From Tiliqua scincoides (taxonomy: Eukaryota > Chordata > Lepidosauria > Squamata > Scincidae), in NCBI RefSeq assembly GCF_035046505.1, contig NC_089822.1, forward strand, positions 125,794,807 to 125,858,806: DNA of 64,000 nucleotides. The letters run 5' to 3'. The position numbers were made by a program, and so were the translations under genes. Below, one piece after another: positions 46,566 to 57,066 of the stretch. The notes beneath the pieces are model-generated. The model did not search any database. It was not told the DNA's origin and was given only the letters and a program-made list of their open reading frames with translations. The first letter of the stretch is position 1; each line of letters starts with the position of its first letter.

Positions 46566-46960
46566 AACCTTTAAAGGGATACTCCAAACCTTTCATAAAT
46601 TTGCTTACCCTTTTCTGCACATTTTCCAGAACCACAATTCCTTTCCTGAGATGGGGCATTATGATGGGGCTCATCTTATTTTCAGTCCATTTCCTAATAA
46701 TCCCTAGTCTGGAATGTGCCTTTTTCACTGTCGCTCCCCACTGAATTGATGTTGACAGAAGTCCTCTGTTCAGAGGCAACACAGCCCTACACAAACATTT
46801 AGCATCATGGTTAATTCTGCCCTTGCCATTTGTAGGTGTTCTTCTTTTCATTGCAGAGGCTACATTCTGCTCTTTTCTGTCTCTCTTGGTCCCTTCCTTT
46901 GCCTTTTCCACCCCCCGCCCCCACTTCATTCTAGATGAAGAGCTCTTATGACGCAAGAAC
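46566..46960 (-). mobile_element. CR1-like LINE fragment
   Basis: The minus strand encodes VKKAHSRLGIIRKWTEN, then MPHLRKGIVVLENVQKRVSK and FMKGLEYPFKG, matching the fingers-to-thumb region of CR1/L2 LINEs. Upstream sequence is unrelated or worn. The TIR element at 46385-46563 abuts its low end. Confidence 0.65.
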
Positions 46961-47120
46961 CAGTTCCAGCATAGGTTTCAAGGGCCACTCAGGACTGGGC
47001 TAAGCTTTTGTGCACTAGAGCCCACTTCATGCACTTGTTGAACTGTATTATAGTGGGCTGTAGTACCCAAAAGTTTATGCTAAAATAAATTTGTTAATCT
47101 TCAGGGTGCTACAAGACTTA

Positions 47121-47299
47121 GGGCCCAATCCTATCCAATTTTTCAGTGCTGGTGCAGCTGTTCCAATGGGGTATGCACTGCATCCTGTGATGGGGACGCA
47201 GTCACAGAGGCATCCTCAAGGTATGGGAACATTTGTTCCCTTACTTTGGGGCTGCACTGCAGCTGCACTGGTGCTGGAAAGTTGGAGAGGATTGGGCCC
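47121..47299 (+). mobile_element. 179-bp TIR element (GGGCCCAATCCTATCC family)
   Basis: Ends GGGCCCAATCCTATCC and GAGGATTGGGCCC, with inner arms TTTTTCAGTGCTGGTGC and GCACTGGTGCTGGAAAG. Flanks are TTA and TCA. This is a reference copy for at least eleven relatives in the window. Confidence 0.88.
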
Positions 47300-47772
47300 T
47301 CACATGGTTCCTACATATCACATTAACTATATATTTGCCCTGCTATGCTGGCAGCAAGAGATAGCTTTTGGCAGACCACCCCAAATGTTACTGTTCAAAT
47401 GCCATACCAAATTATGGTTATTAATTATGCTCCTTATGTTGCATACTGTACATTCAACTGGCTGGCTAGAGGCTGAAGACTAGATTTGCAGAAACTGGCT
47501 ATTGTGCAACCCCACCAGTCTTCTAAGGCAGCCCTGGGTAGAAGAGAATTCAGCAGTTTCCACAAGCAGGGGTCTTGCCAACCCTTGAAAACTAAGAAGC
47601 GGTAGAATGAACTCAAACCTCACTTTTACAATAATTACATCAGCCATAGCATTGGACTGCTGTTTCAATCCTCCATTTTGGAATTAGCATTTATGATTCC
47701 TGCCACAGATATGCCATCAAAAATGGCATCCTTGTGCCAGGTTTTCCACTTTCTTGCCACGGATCACATTTA

Positions 47773-47951
47773 GGCCCAAATCCTAACCCACTTTCCAGCA
47801 CTGGCATAGCTGTGCCATTGAGACGTGTGCTGCACCCTGCGGTTGGGGGGCATTCACAGAGACCTCCTCAAAGTAAGAGAATGTTTTTTTCCTTACCTCG
47901 GAGCTGTATTGCCCTTATGTCAGTGTTGGAAAGTGGGTTAGGATTGTGCCC
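47773..47951 (+). mobile_element. TIR element, same superfamily, TTA duplication
   Basis: Ends GGCCCAAATCCTAACCC and GGGTTAGGATTGTGCCC, flanked by TTA on both sides. Confidence 0.85.
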
Positions 47952-48299
47952 TTAGAACCTTTTCTGTCTAGATGGCAGCCATCACATAACTAACCTTCTT
48001 GCCCCTCACTGGCAGCTGCTGGGGACATGGAGTTGAGGAGGGGAGACCTGCTACACAGTGGCACCCCAGAGCGGTTAAATGAACAAGTTTGTAGATTTAC
48101 AACAGAGTATTCAGGATGGTGAAACCCCAAGCCGAGAGTGAAAAACTTCAAAAGGATTTCTTCCGTCTGAATCTTCTTCAGGCTACAAAACGGTAAATGA
48201 CGTTCATTGTAAATAAGTGAAGAATGGTGCACTTGTGAAATGTAAAACCTTGCATGTAGGAAACAATTTTTTAAAAAACCCAAATTTTACATGTACACT

Positions 48300-49850
48300 A
48301 GTGCTGGTGAATCACCAAGAAAAAGATTTTGGGATTGTGGCAGATAGCTTATTTGACAGCATTAACTCAGTGTAAGGCAGCTGTGAAAAAGGCAAATATT
48401 AAAAAAGTTAAAGATGACTGGAAAAGGATTGAAAATGAAACTGCCGGTATCAAAATGCCCTTATATAAATCTGTAGGTCAGCCACATTTGGAACACAGTG
48501 GACAATTCTGGTCACTCCATCTCAAAAAGGATATCATGGAGCTAGAAGAAGTATAGATAAGGGGTTGCATCAAGGGGCTGGAGTGTCTTCCTTATGAGGA
48601 ATTATGGGGCTTCAGGGTTTCAGAGAAAGATTATGCCTCTTGTGCAGAGAGTGGATGCAGAGAAGTTTTTTTCTCTCTCTCTCATAATTCTAGAACTTGG
48701 GGCCACCCAGTAAAACTGATAAGGCAGTAGATTCAGATTCAGCACTTTTATTGGCATACAGTTAAAAAAAAAAAAAGACATTGAGAACTTCCATACATAA
48801 AAGCTAAAAACAACCAATTAAAAATTCATTTGCTATAAGCGTACCAGGCTACAATTAACGCCTATGAACCAAAAGCTTCAGAAAGTAGGGGCACACTTCA
48901 AATTGGACGCCACAATTTGTGAAATAAATGTAGCTACCTGGAACATGATATCAGGGTCAGTGGTGGCTAGTAAAAATTGCAATATGACAGAATCCTCAGG
49001 AGGGGAATTAAAATAAGACTGAAGAGCTAGACGTTTCCTCCTGGCCTCCTTATGAAGCGGACAGTAAAAAAGAAGGTGGTCTAACGTTTCTGAGGCTCGC
49101 TGAGGACAAGGACAAATTCTTTCCTGGAAAGGGATACCATTAAATCTACCCCAAAGCACGGAGGATGGAATGGAATTGCAACGGGCCATAGAAAAGGCCC
49201 TTCTAATTTTTGGGCATTCCAAAATGAAAAGATAATTGGGAATTTCCCCTACTTTAACCGGTAAATGATAGTACAGAGGTGAACAAGTTTTGTTGGCAGC
49301 AGATAAAATATTGGAAGTGTAGGTGTCCAGGAGTCTCCCTTTAATGAGCCTAAATGCCTCATCTTGTGACATATGGCCAAGTAAATCAGGCTCAACTCCC
49401 AGTTGTTTTATTTTTGTGCTCCAAAATATGTCAGTGAAATAGGGATCATCAAGGAGATGATACAGGAAAGTGTTGGGGTCAGTATTATAGAAAATTTTGA
49501 GCCAAAATTTTGTCGCTCTAATCCACGCCAATGTTTCGAGTTGGATTTGGCCTGATTCAATACAGAGCACCTCATAAGACACACACCGGGGCAAGCCCAG
49601 TGTATTTCTTAAGGAAACTGATTGGATCTGCTCTAATGAACTATTGAAAGACTTAATCCAGAGCGGCACCCCGTATAAAATTTGGGGGGAGCATTTCGCA
49701 TTAAAGGCATAAGGCAGTAGATTCAGGAAAGATAATGGCAAGTTTGTGGCAAGGATCAATACTGAGCTGAGTTCTCTTGTTCGTATTGGCTTGAAAGTGG
49801 CTTGAAAACCACTTTGACCTGAATTTTTTTTAATAGGGACCAAGACTTGT
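48300..49850 (+). mobile_element. L2/CR1-type LINE fragment, split by another LINE
   Basis: 48300-48736 encodes worn LINE sequence (motifs such as a VKKAN-like stretch, HLEHSGQFWS and HPVKL-type text). It resumes at 49709 with AGGCAGTAGATTCAGG and runs to about 49850. The middle (48737-49708) is a separate minus-strand LINE. Confidence 0.65.
48737..49708 (-). mobile_element. 5'-truncated LINE inserted in another LINE, with 18-bp duplications
   Basis: ATAAGGCAGTAGATTCAG occurs at 48719-48736 and 49709-49726. The minus strand encodes a LINE C-terminus from AFNAKCSPQILYGVPLW, through a Cys/His segment (CPCPQRASETLDHLLFYCPL), to the stop at 48878. It is followed by ATGCCAATAAAAG and a TGAATC-type tail. 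A related C-terminus is at 27440-27905. Confidence 0.85.
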
Positions 49851-50879
49851 CACATGACCTTCTCTGGCTTATTGTCATTGAAGAGCTGTTGATCTTTGCT
49901 ATTCTGGCTGGTTGCCCTGTAACTCCCTTCCTGGGTCACTTTTTCCACCCTCTGCAGTCTGAGCTCCCCTGCTTGATGTTTTGCGAAGTTCAGCACCCTG
50001 GAGCCTTGGTAGATGCAGATACCACGCACTGATGAAGCAGTGGGATGAAGCTTTTTGGAGGAGCCACTTGAACGGCAGCTGCTTTTTTGGAACAAAATAT
50101 CCCCTCGTAAAGAGCTTCCTGTTGTGCTCATGACTCCCTATAATAGTTTTCTTTTGATCTTGCTACTTATTGGGGAGAGGCAGCCACGAAAGTCTTTGGC
50201 AGATTTCTCCATTTCTCCCTTTGCCTCAGTTCCTGTTTATTACCCCTTTGCTACTGGTTACATGAGGAACTCTTAGCTTTGCCCCAGCTCCGTTACTATT
50301 TTTGTCCACATGGGTGTCCCTCTGGACACTTTGATAAATCATCTTGCCTTATAATTTTTAGCCCATTGTAAGGAAAGGATACTCAGGCTGCTGGCTTGCT
50401 GAAGGATTTGCCATGCTGACAAGGAGGGGGAGAAGGGGGAGGGAGTGTGACAATGAGGGTCAGGAGGGCAGGGAGGGACTCCAGAGCCGAGAGAGAGGCT
50501 ACGTGCTGAGACTGGACTCAGGGGCACTGTGCTAAAGTCCCGGATGGACCTGCCACTTACATCCCACCTCATCCCTCTCCATCCCTGGCAGTGTTGGCAG
50601 GCTTTCCTTGGCTAAGAGCCCCAGCAGCTGGCAACAGCAAAGCTCCTTTGAACTGAAAAAGGGGCCTTTGTGTCTCTTTAGGGCTCGCATTTCTTCAAAT
50701 GGAATTTGAGCTTTTAAAAAAAAAAAAGATGTAGAGTGAAACAGTGATAGATGTGAGCCAAGGCAGTTCTCGGCATTGCGTGAGGGAGGAAAAGAAAGGA
50801 AGGTGCGGAAAAAGGCATACTAGAGCATTTCTCATGTCCCCCCAGCCCTTCCACCTCCACAATTCAGAGTAATTATTAA
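49851..50879. other. No gene seen
   Basis: A repeat-poor G-rich part (50380-50720) contains TCCTTTGAACTG and CCTTTGTGTC, faintly TCF-like. Otherwise unassigned. Confidence 0.45.
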
Positions 50880-51060
50880 TGATAACATTTATAACACACC
50901 CTTCCTCCTATGAGCTCGGGCCAGAACATGTGGTTCTTCTATTTTATACTGACAACAACCCTGTGAGGTAGGCTGAGAGATGGTGATGGTCCAAAAATCA
51001 CCCAGTAAGGTTGCCAGCATATAGTCAGGCATCATTCTAACCACTAGGCACGATGGTTTT
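50880..51060 (-). mobile_element. tRNA-derived SINE, reverse copy
   Basis: Contains ACAACAACCCTGTGAGGTAG near the start and TCTAACCACTAGGCACGATG at the end, the reverse complement of the SINE body and tRNA-like head. Confidence 0.65.
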
Positions 51061-51604
51061 CTCTATCATATGCAACCAGAATGACCACCTGTAACCACTA
51101 AGCTCTTTTCTTTTGTTCTCTACAAATCAATGGAGTACATCTATTCCTTTGACTTATATGAAGGGGGGAAAAATTGATTGGGGAGGAAGGATGCTTTTAT
51201 TTGTGTGGTGAAAATCTCTGGCGTTCCCTTCCTCTGTATTAAAGTGGGTTGGGAAACACTTTCACGGCTACCACATGATCTGTTCTTAGGGAGTACAGTT
51301 CTGTGTCCCAGAATGCCCAGTATAGGGTACCCATCCTACTGAAGCCAACCTGCATCCGGATGGAGCACCCATGTCTACCTCACCAGGGTCCAAAAACAGG
51401 TAAAGATGTCCAGATGATCATGCTTTGACCAATGAGACAGAATAGTGACATCATCCATCAATGGGGAATAAAGGTTGAGCCTCAGGATACCCTTGACTCT
51501 GATCGTGACCAAGTAACTGGAGCATTGTCAGGATCTAGCCCATCTTTCGGAGACATGCTATGTGGAATGGGAACCATCATCCTGAGTAAGTAAAATTGCT
51601 GATC

Positions 51605-51696
51605 TTGGCTGCAGTCCTAAAAACACTTATTGAGTGTACGTTCCATTGAGTTCAATGGGGCTTTCTTCTGAGTAGACTCATAGGACTGTGCTGTAA
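51605..51696. mobile_element. Short palindromic element
   Basis: GGCTGCAGTCCTAA to CATAGGACTGTGCTGT, with the GAGTTCAATGGGGCTT centre. Confidence 0.65.
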
Positions 51697-51949
51697 GTCC
51701 AGGAAGTAGTGTCAAGATTTCTGTTTATCTTCCTGCTTGATTTGTACTAATAGCTATCTCCTTGTAACTGTCTGAGTTGTTTTGCATTTGCCCGCCTATA
51801 AGTACCTTTTGTCCCCTTTGTGCCTGCCCCTAGTTCAATAAATGTCCCTCTTGTTCTTTAATCTGTATGGTCTGGATGACTAAGTAGAACGTGCTTTGCC
51901 TTTTCCCTGAGAACACTAGCCCTATGCAGCTGCATCCCATTTTGGGGGA

Positions 51950-52205
51950 ATCCCCTGCTAATTGGGTAAGAGGCACTTTTTCAAGTGGGTGCTCCTCTTT
52001 TTAGCAGGGGGAGAGTAACTGGCCCACCTCACCCCAGCACTGTCTGTTCTAGTGGCTGTCTGCTGGTATTCATTTGCATCTTTTTAGATTGTGAGCCCTT
52101 TTGGGACAGGGAGCCATTTAGTTATTTGATTTTTCTCTGTAAACCGCTTTGTGAACTTTTAGTTGAAAAGCGGTATATAAATACTGTTGATTGTTGATTG
52201 ATTGA
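51950..52205 (+). mobile_element. Dispersed LINE 3' end or SINE, second copy
   Basis: Same family as 8325-8590. It ends GAAAAGCGGTATATAAATAC followed by a TTGATTGATTGAT tail. Confidence 0.7.
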
Positions 52206-52665
52206 TCCCTGGGAATCTGGGGCTTCTGCTATGCAACTGGGAGGGAAGCTTTCCTATCTGGTTGGTGGTAGCAGCAATTACCATCATTTTATTTTGGAAT
52301 GAGAGTGAGTGGGGGGGGGGAGGAAGGAGGGTGATGGGCCTCCTGCCCTTCACCATCATACTATAAATAAATAGATAACATTTTGAGCAGCCCTGGGTAT
52401 GTTTCTCAGATTGCACAGCACCGCTGTTTAGGGTACTGGAATATCTGCTTGAACTTAACAGAGGTTTCAAGAAGGAAAAATTCAGCCTGGGTTTCTTGAA
52501 TCCTAAGTGATGGCTATGAGTTTAATACTCTAACAGACCAATCCTACTTAACTCTGTGCCAGCAATATCACTCGCACAGGTCTGCATGGACCGGTGAAGG
52601 AGGATCAGGCCTAGGGAGGGGATCAGGATTTGGCAGGCACTACTGCCACCGAACCTGCCCCCTTT

Positions 52666-52898
52666 CCAGGTCTTCCTGCCCAGGTCTACCTGCCCAGTAA
52701 ACCTTGACCACGAAAGCCAAAGTTCAACCAGAAGCCCAGGTCTACCCACCTGGGAGAGGCAGCTCCAAAGGGCAGTTGCAACGGGAGCACAGGTCTACCC
52801 AGCAGGTAGATCTGGGCTCTATGCAGGAGCCCAAGTCTACCCACCCAGCAATCCTCAGGCATGGAGACCAAAGTTCAACTGGGAGCCCAGGTGTACCC
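52666..52898. repeat. Degenerate minisatellite, CCCAGGTCTACC motif
   Basis: The motif recurs at 52679-52690, 52735-52748, 52789-52800, 52829-52841 and 52885-52898, spaced about 40-56 bp. CCAAAGTTCAAC also repeats (about 52716 and 52868). Confidence 0.75.
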
Positions 52899-53529
52899 GC
52901 CTGCTTGACCTGGGCTTTTGAGTTAAGATAGTGCTCATGCCCTCTCCTCACAAAAAAACACAAACACTAGATCCATCGCTGTCTCAGTGACATACTGCCT
53001 CTGTATCTGGAGGTTCAATGTCACCATCATGGTTAATAATCACTGATAGACTACAGTCCACCATGAATGTTTAGAATTCACTTTAAAAGTCATCTAAGCC
53101 AGTGACCAACAACACCCAACCTTCTAGTGGCATTATTAGGGTTGGTGTCACCCAGTCCGGTAATTCATGGTATCGCCCCCATTTATTTATTTTACTATAG
53201 AACAGTACAGTTAACCAACCAATCAGTAACCAACCAAAAAACAGTGGCAAACTTGATGACACTCACACAACTGAATACGAGTTTGAGTATTAGATCTGAT
53301 ACAAGGGAAAGGGAGCTGACTCGTAACAACATCTTGGTTCCATGCTGTGTCATAATAACACCTTGTTAGCTCTCAGAACATTCAAGCTCATTGGTCAGTT
53401 TTGAGTTAAAGAAATCCACTTTGTGTGACATAAAGCAACTGTGTTTTCCTTCTCAGGTTATTAGGCTATAGCTTTTGATAGAACACAGATATTGCAATGT
53501 GGTTTGTTTCATTGCATTCTGCTGTAAAT

Positions 53530-53777
53530 TACACATAACTCCCACTTCCTCCCCACCCTCCCCAGACCCCTGCATCAGCCAAGCTTGACTGACGCAACTT
53601 ACCTGGGGAAAGCTGCCACGGAGGCTGGATGCAGCCTCCATGTGTCAAAGCACCTCCATGTGCTGGCGCAGCTTCCTCCTGAGGAGGTGCAAATGTACTT
53701 TATGGCACTCTTGCAATCCTGCTAGCCTGGCGCAAGTCCCTTGCGCCAGCCCAATGTCAAGATAGGATTGCACCCTT
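53530..53777. mobile_element. Right part of the long TIR element family
   Basis: Contains GACGCAACTTACC, GAGGAGGTGCAAATG, the palindromic CTTGCGCCAG region and the end ATAGGATTGCACCCTTA. Confidence 0.6.
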
Positions 53778-54233
53778 AATTTGCCTGTAGTAGCTTCCTC
53801 TATCTCAAAGTGCACACCGGCTACAGTACCATGCCCTTTAAATGTGTTTATCCCTTGATTTTTTTTTCTTTAACATCTTTTCTGAAGAAGAGCTCTGTGA
53901 CAATGAAGAAGAGCTCTAAAGAAGAGCACACTGTGAACCTTGGTTAGTCAGAAGAAAGGTATTCATTCTTTTTTTCCCCCCTTGGTCCCTGCCTGGATTT
54001 TAACACGCTGTGCTTTTTAGCTTGGAAAAAGACAGCCAACGTATGGAGGCAACAGAGGTTAGAAGAATCATTAGTTGATGTGAAAATACTGAGCTGAAAA
54101 GAAATTCACTTTGTCTCAAAGTACAAAAGTGTGGGGTCATCCAATAAAACTGATGGACTTTGGGTTTAAGGCATAGCAAAGGAATGCTGTTTCATACACA
54201 TTCATTATTATTAACATTACTGTTAAACATTGG

Positions 54234-54420
54234 GGGCCCAATCCTATCCAACTTCCCAGCACCAGTGCAACCACAATGCAGCCCCGAGGTAAGGGAACAA
54301 ATGTGCCAATATCATGAGAAGGCCTCTGTGACTGCTTCCCCACCACAGGATGCACTGCATGCCCCATTGGCACAGCTGCACCAGCACTGGAAAACTGGAT
54401 AGGATTGTTCACATCCTAAG
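54234..54420 (-). mobile_element. TIR element, same family, reverse
   Basis: Begins GGGCCCAATCCTATCC; the right end TGGATAGGATTG is slightly worn. Confidence 0.85.
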
Positions 54421-54444
54421 TCATTGTTCACAAGACAGTTACCC

Positions 54445-54540
54445 TGTTGAAGCTAAGCAGATCTGGGTCTGGGCAATACATGGATGGGATACTGCCAGGG
54501 AACCCTGTGTATGCTAACTAGAGTTCCATCAAGGGTCAAA
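54445..54540 (+). mobile_element. 5S rRNA-derived SINE fragment
   Basis: GAAGCTAAGCAGATCTGG, TACATGGATGGGATACTG and CCAGGGAACCC follow the 5S rRNA order (A-box/C-box region). No tail is recognised. Confidence 0.65.
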
Positions 54541-54999
54541 GATGGACCACGTACAGTAAAATAAATAGATTCAGGGTTAGCCCACTTGCTAGGCAATTCT
54601 TTCCAGTGGGATGTACTTGTGAGTAAACACGTTTAGGTCTGTATTGCATAAGCGGCTCTACTCTCTCCCTCTGCCTAGCCGGACCATGGAGAATATTTAT
54701 TTTCACTGGAAGGCAGAACTCTTAGCCTCAGGTCTTGTTCATCACTTAGCTGCAGCATCAACGGTTTCCTTGCATGTGTTAATTGATCATCTTGCAGATC
54801 AAACTATCGTGTCACTTTACATCATCTCAGATAGAAAGCCTAATAGTGGAGTCCATCCACTCATTCCTCTGACAATCATCAGGTTGTAAATAATAATCAA
54901 ATGGTGTACAGGCATATGTGAACCAGCCTTTACATGACCTTGTGTGTAGCTAACACTGCTTTGTTTTCATGAACACAGCAAAATATTTTGTCCATTTCT

Positions 55000-55680
55000 C
55001 TGTCATATGCCTTGGGGAGGCTGCATTGAACCTACCAGCTCAGTGTGGCACTCCCCCAAGGGCCACCCTGGTCTATTTTGGCCTCCATTGCGTGTTTGAA
55101 CCAACTTCCTGCCTGCAGACAATAGCACTGGGAGGGATGGGGAATGAAGACGACACCCAGGTCCAGGCCCAACACCCCATCACCCTGGCAGGCTGCAAGC
55201 TGCCAGCTGGCTACAGGCCAAGGCTAATCCTCAGAGGCCCATCCAAAACACAGGAACCCATCTAGGAGTGATCCTCCCCACAAACAATGAAAGCCTGAGG
55301 GGGAGCTCCCTGTGGTGGGATTAAAACTGACAGGACGTGCGGAGCCAACGGGCCAGGCGGCCAGCCGCCGAGATAAGACGCCACTGGGAACAATAGAAGG
55401 AATTGAAAGGCTGCAGGCTGTGGTGTGCACCACCCAAACTTTGAAGAATGGGCTTCAGGGCTGGATGCAAAGTGCTGCATAAGAGTCTCTGGCTGGAGCT
55501 TGCAGGGGCTGCATCGGAAGGCAATGATGAGGCAGCAGGCCACACCTCGGCAGCTGCACAGAGCCACTCATGGTGGGGGGACGACGACACCTCTCAGTGC
55601 AGGGGAGAAAGAGCAGCTTTTTGAGACCACAGGTTCAGTGAAGGCACGTCTGGTGCTAGATGCTAATCTCTAGCATCTTT
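55000..55680. promoter_or_regulatory. GC-richer repeat-free block, possible regulatory element
   Basis: No known repeat or coding domain. Motifs include two SOX-like ACAATAG sites (about 55121 and 55390), CCGAGATAAGACG (GATA-like) and AAACTTTGAAG (TCF-like). Open frames here show no domain. Confidence 0.25.
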
Positions 55681-56052
55681 GGCGCAAGGCCCTTAGACAT
55701 CCATGGTGTGCTGTCAAACCACGCAGCTCAGACCAAAAACGAAACGGAAAACCCTTCTGTGAAGGCAGTCGCTTCTTAGCCTTTTCCTTGCTGTGCAAAT
55801 GGTGGTGTTAATTTTGAATGGTTTTTAAATTACCAGTGGCAGAAATGACCATGCAAAAAGGGGGGCTTTTTCTGAGTCACCTGTGAATAGATGCGATCTT
55901 CCTGACTCTGTTTTTAGTCCTCCGGCTTCCATTTTTCTTTTGGAGATGTCCACATTTGGGAATGGCTCTTCTCACTACACACAGACTTTTCTGTTCTGTT
56001 AAAAAAAATGTTCTGAGTCAGTTTTCTTTTCCATCTCTTCCACCCTTTTGAG

Positions 56053-56394
56053 CAGTGGTTCTCAAACCTTTGGCACCGGGACCCACTTTCTAGAAAGAGA
56101 ATCTGTCAGGAGTGATGTCGTGACCAGAAATGGCACCATCAAGCAGCAAAATTTTTAACCATCCTAGACTGAATCCTACTCACATTTACCCAGGAGTAGG
56201 TCCAATTGACTGACATTGTTAAAAGCATATACATAGTAGCCTGTTAAAAGCACAGATCTGTAACATTTCCCTAGATGCAGTCACTTACCGTGGTAGCATC
56301 AAGTCTAATGAATTGAAAATAAAATATTGAAATGAATATTTCATGGCTTCGTGAGCCACCTAGTGGGTCCTGACCCACAGTTTGAGAAACACTG
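56053..56394 (+). mobile_element. hAT-like element, 342 bp, copy A
   Basis: The left end CAGTGGTTCTCAAACC and the right end GTTTGAGAAACACTG are near-complementary. Flanks CTTTTGAG and CTTTAGAG match at 7 of 8. Confidence 0.85.
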
Positions 56395-56881
56395 CTTTAG
56401 AGAAACTAACATAGTGAGGGCATGGGGGGAAGCCTTGTCGCTTTTCCTGATCCATTTTCTTTCCCTATCTTCCCTTCTCTGTGCTCAGTAGGTAAAGTTG
56501 ACAAAGTGTGTGGTGGGGGGGAGGAGTCTTGTCACTTTCACCAGTGCTTATTTATTTGCACAGGGATGCAGGCACACCCTTCCTCTTTTTTTTTCTTCCA
56601 GTGAAATTGACAATGCAATCTCCTGAGCCTGCCAGTTTCACTGGAGAGCAAAATGAAGACAGTTGGGGGGGGGGCATGCAGAAAATGGTGCTGAGGTAGG
56701 CTAGAAAGGTACTTATAGGATTGCATCTGACAGCACAATATACATGTTTATTCCGAAGAATTTAATGGAGTTTATTCCCATAATAAATGGGGTTTATTCC
56801 CAATAGGGTTTATTCCCAATGCAAACCCATTGCATTCAATGGGGTTTATTCCCAGAAAAGTGTAATAGAATTGCAACCAAA

Positions 56882-57066
56882 GGGTCCAATCATACCCAAT
56901 CATATCCAGCTTTCCAACCCTGATGCAACTGTGCCAACAGGGCACTTGTTGCATGGGCGTGGGGGCAGTTACAGATGCCTCCTTGAGATCAGAGCATATT
57001 TGTTCCCTTATTTCTGGGTTGCATTGCAGCTGGATCTGTGCTGGAAAGTTGGATAGGATTGGTTCC
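56882..57066 (+). mobile_element. TIR element, same family, diverged
   Basis: Begins GGGTCCAATCATACCC and ends GTTGGATAGGATTGG. CAATCATA is duplicated at the left end. Confidence 0.8.

Noticed and set aside
56422-56699. Short open frames with hydrophobic runs
   Set aside because: Created by poly-T and G runs; no supporting features.
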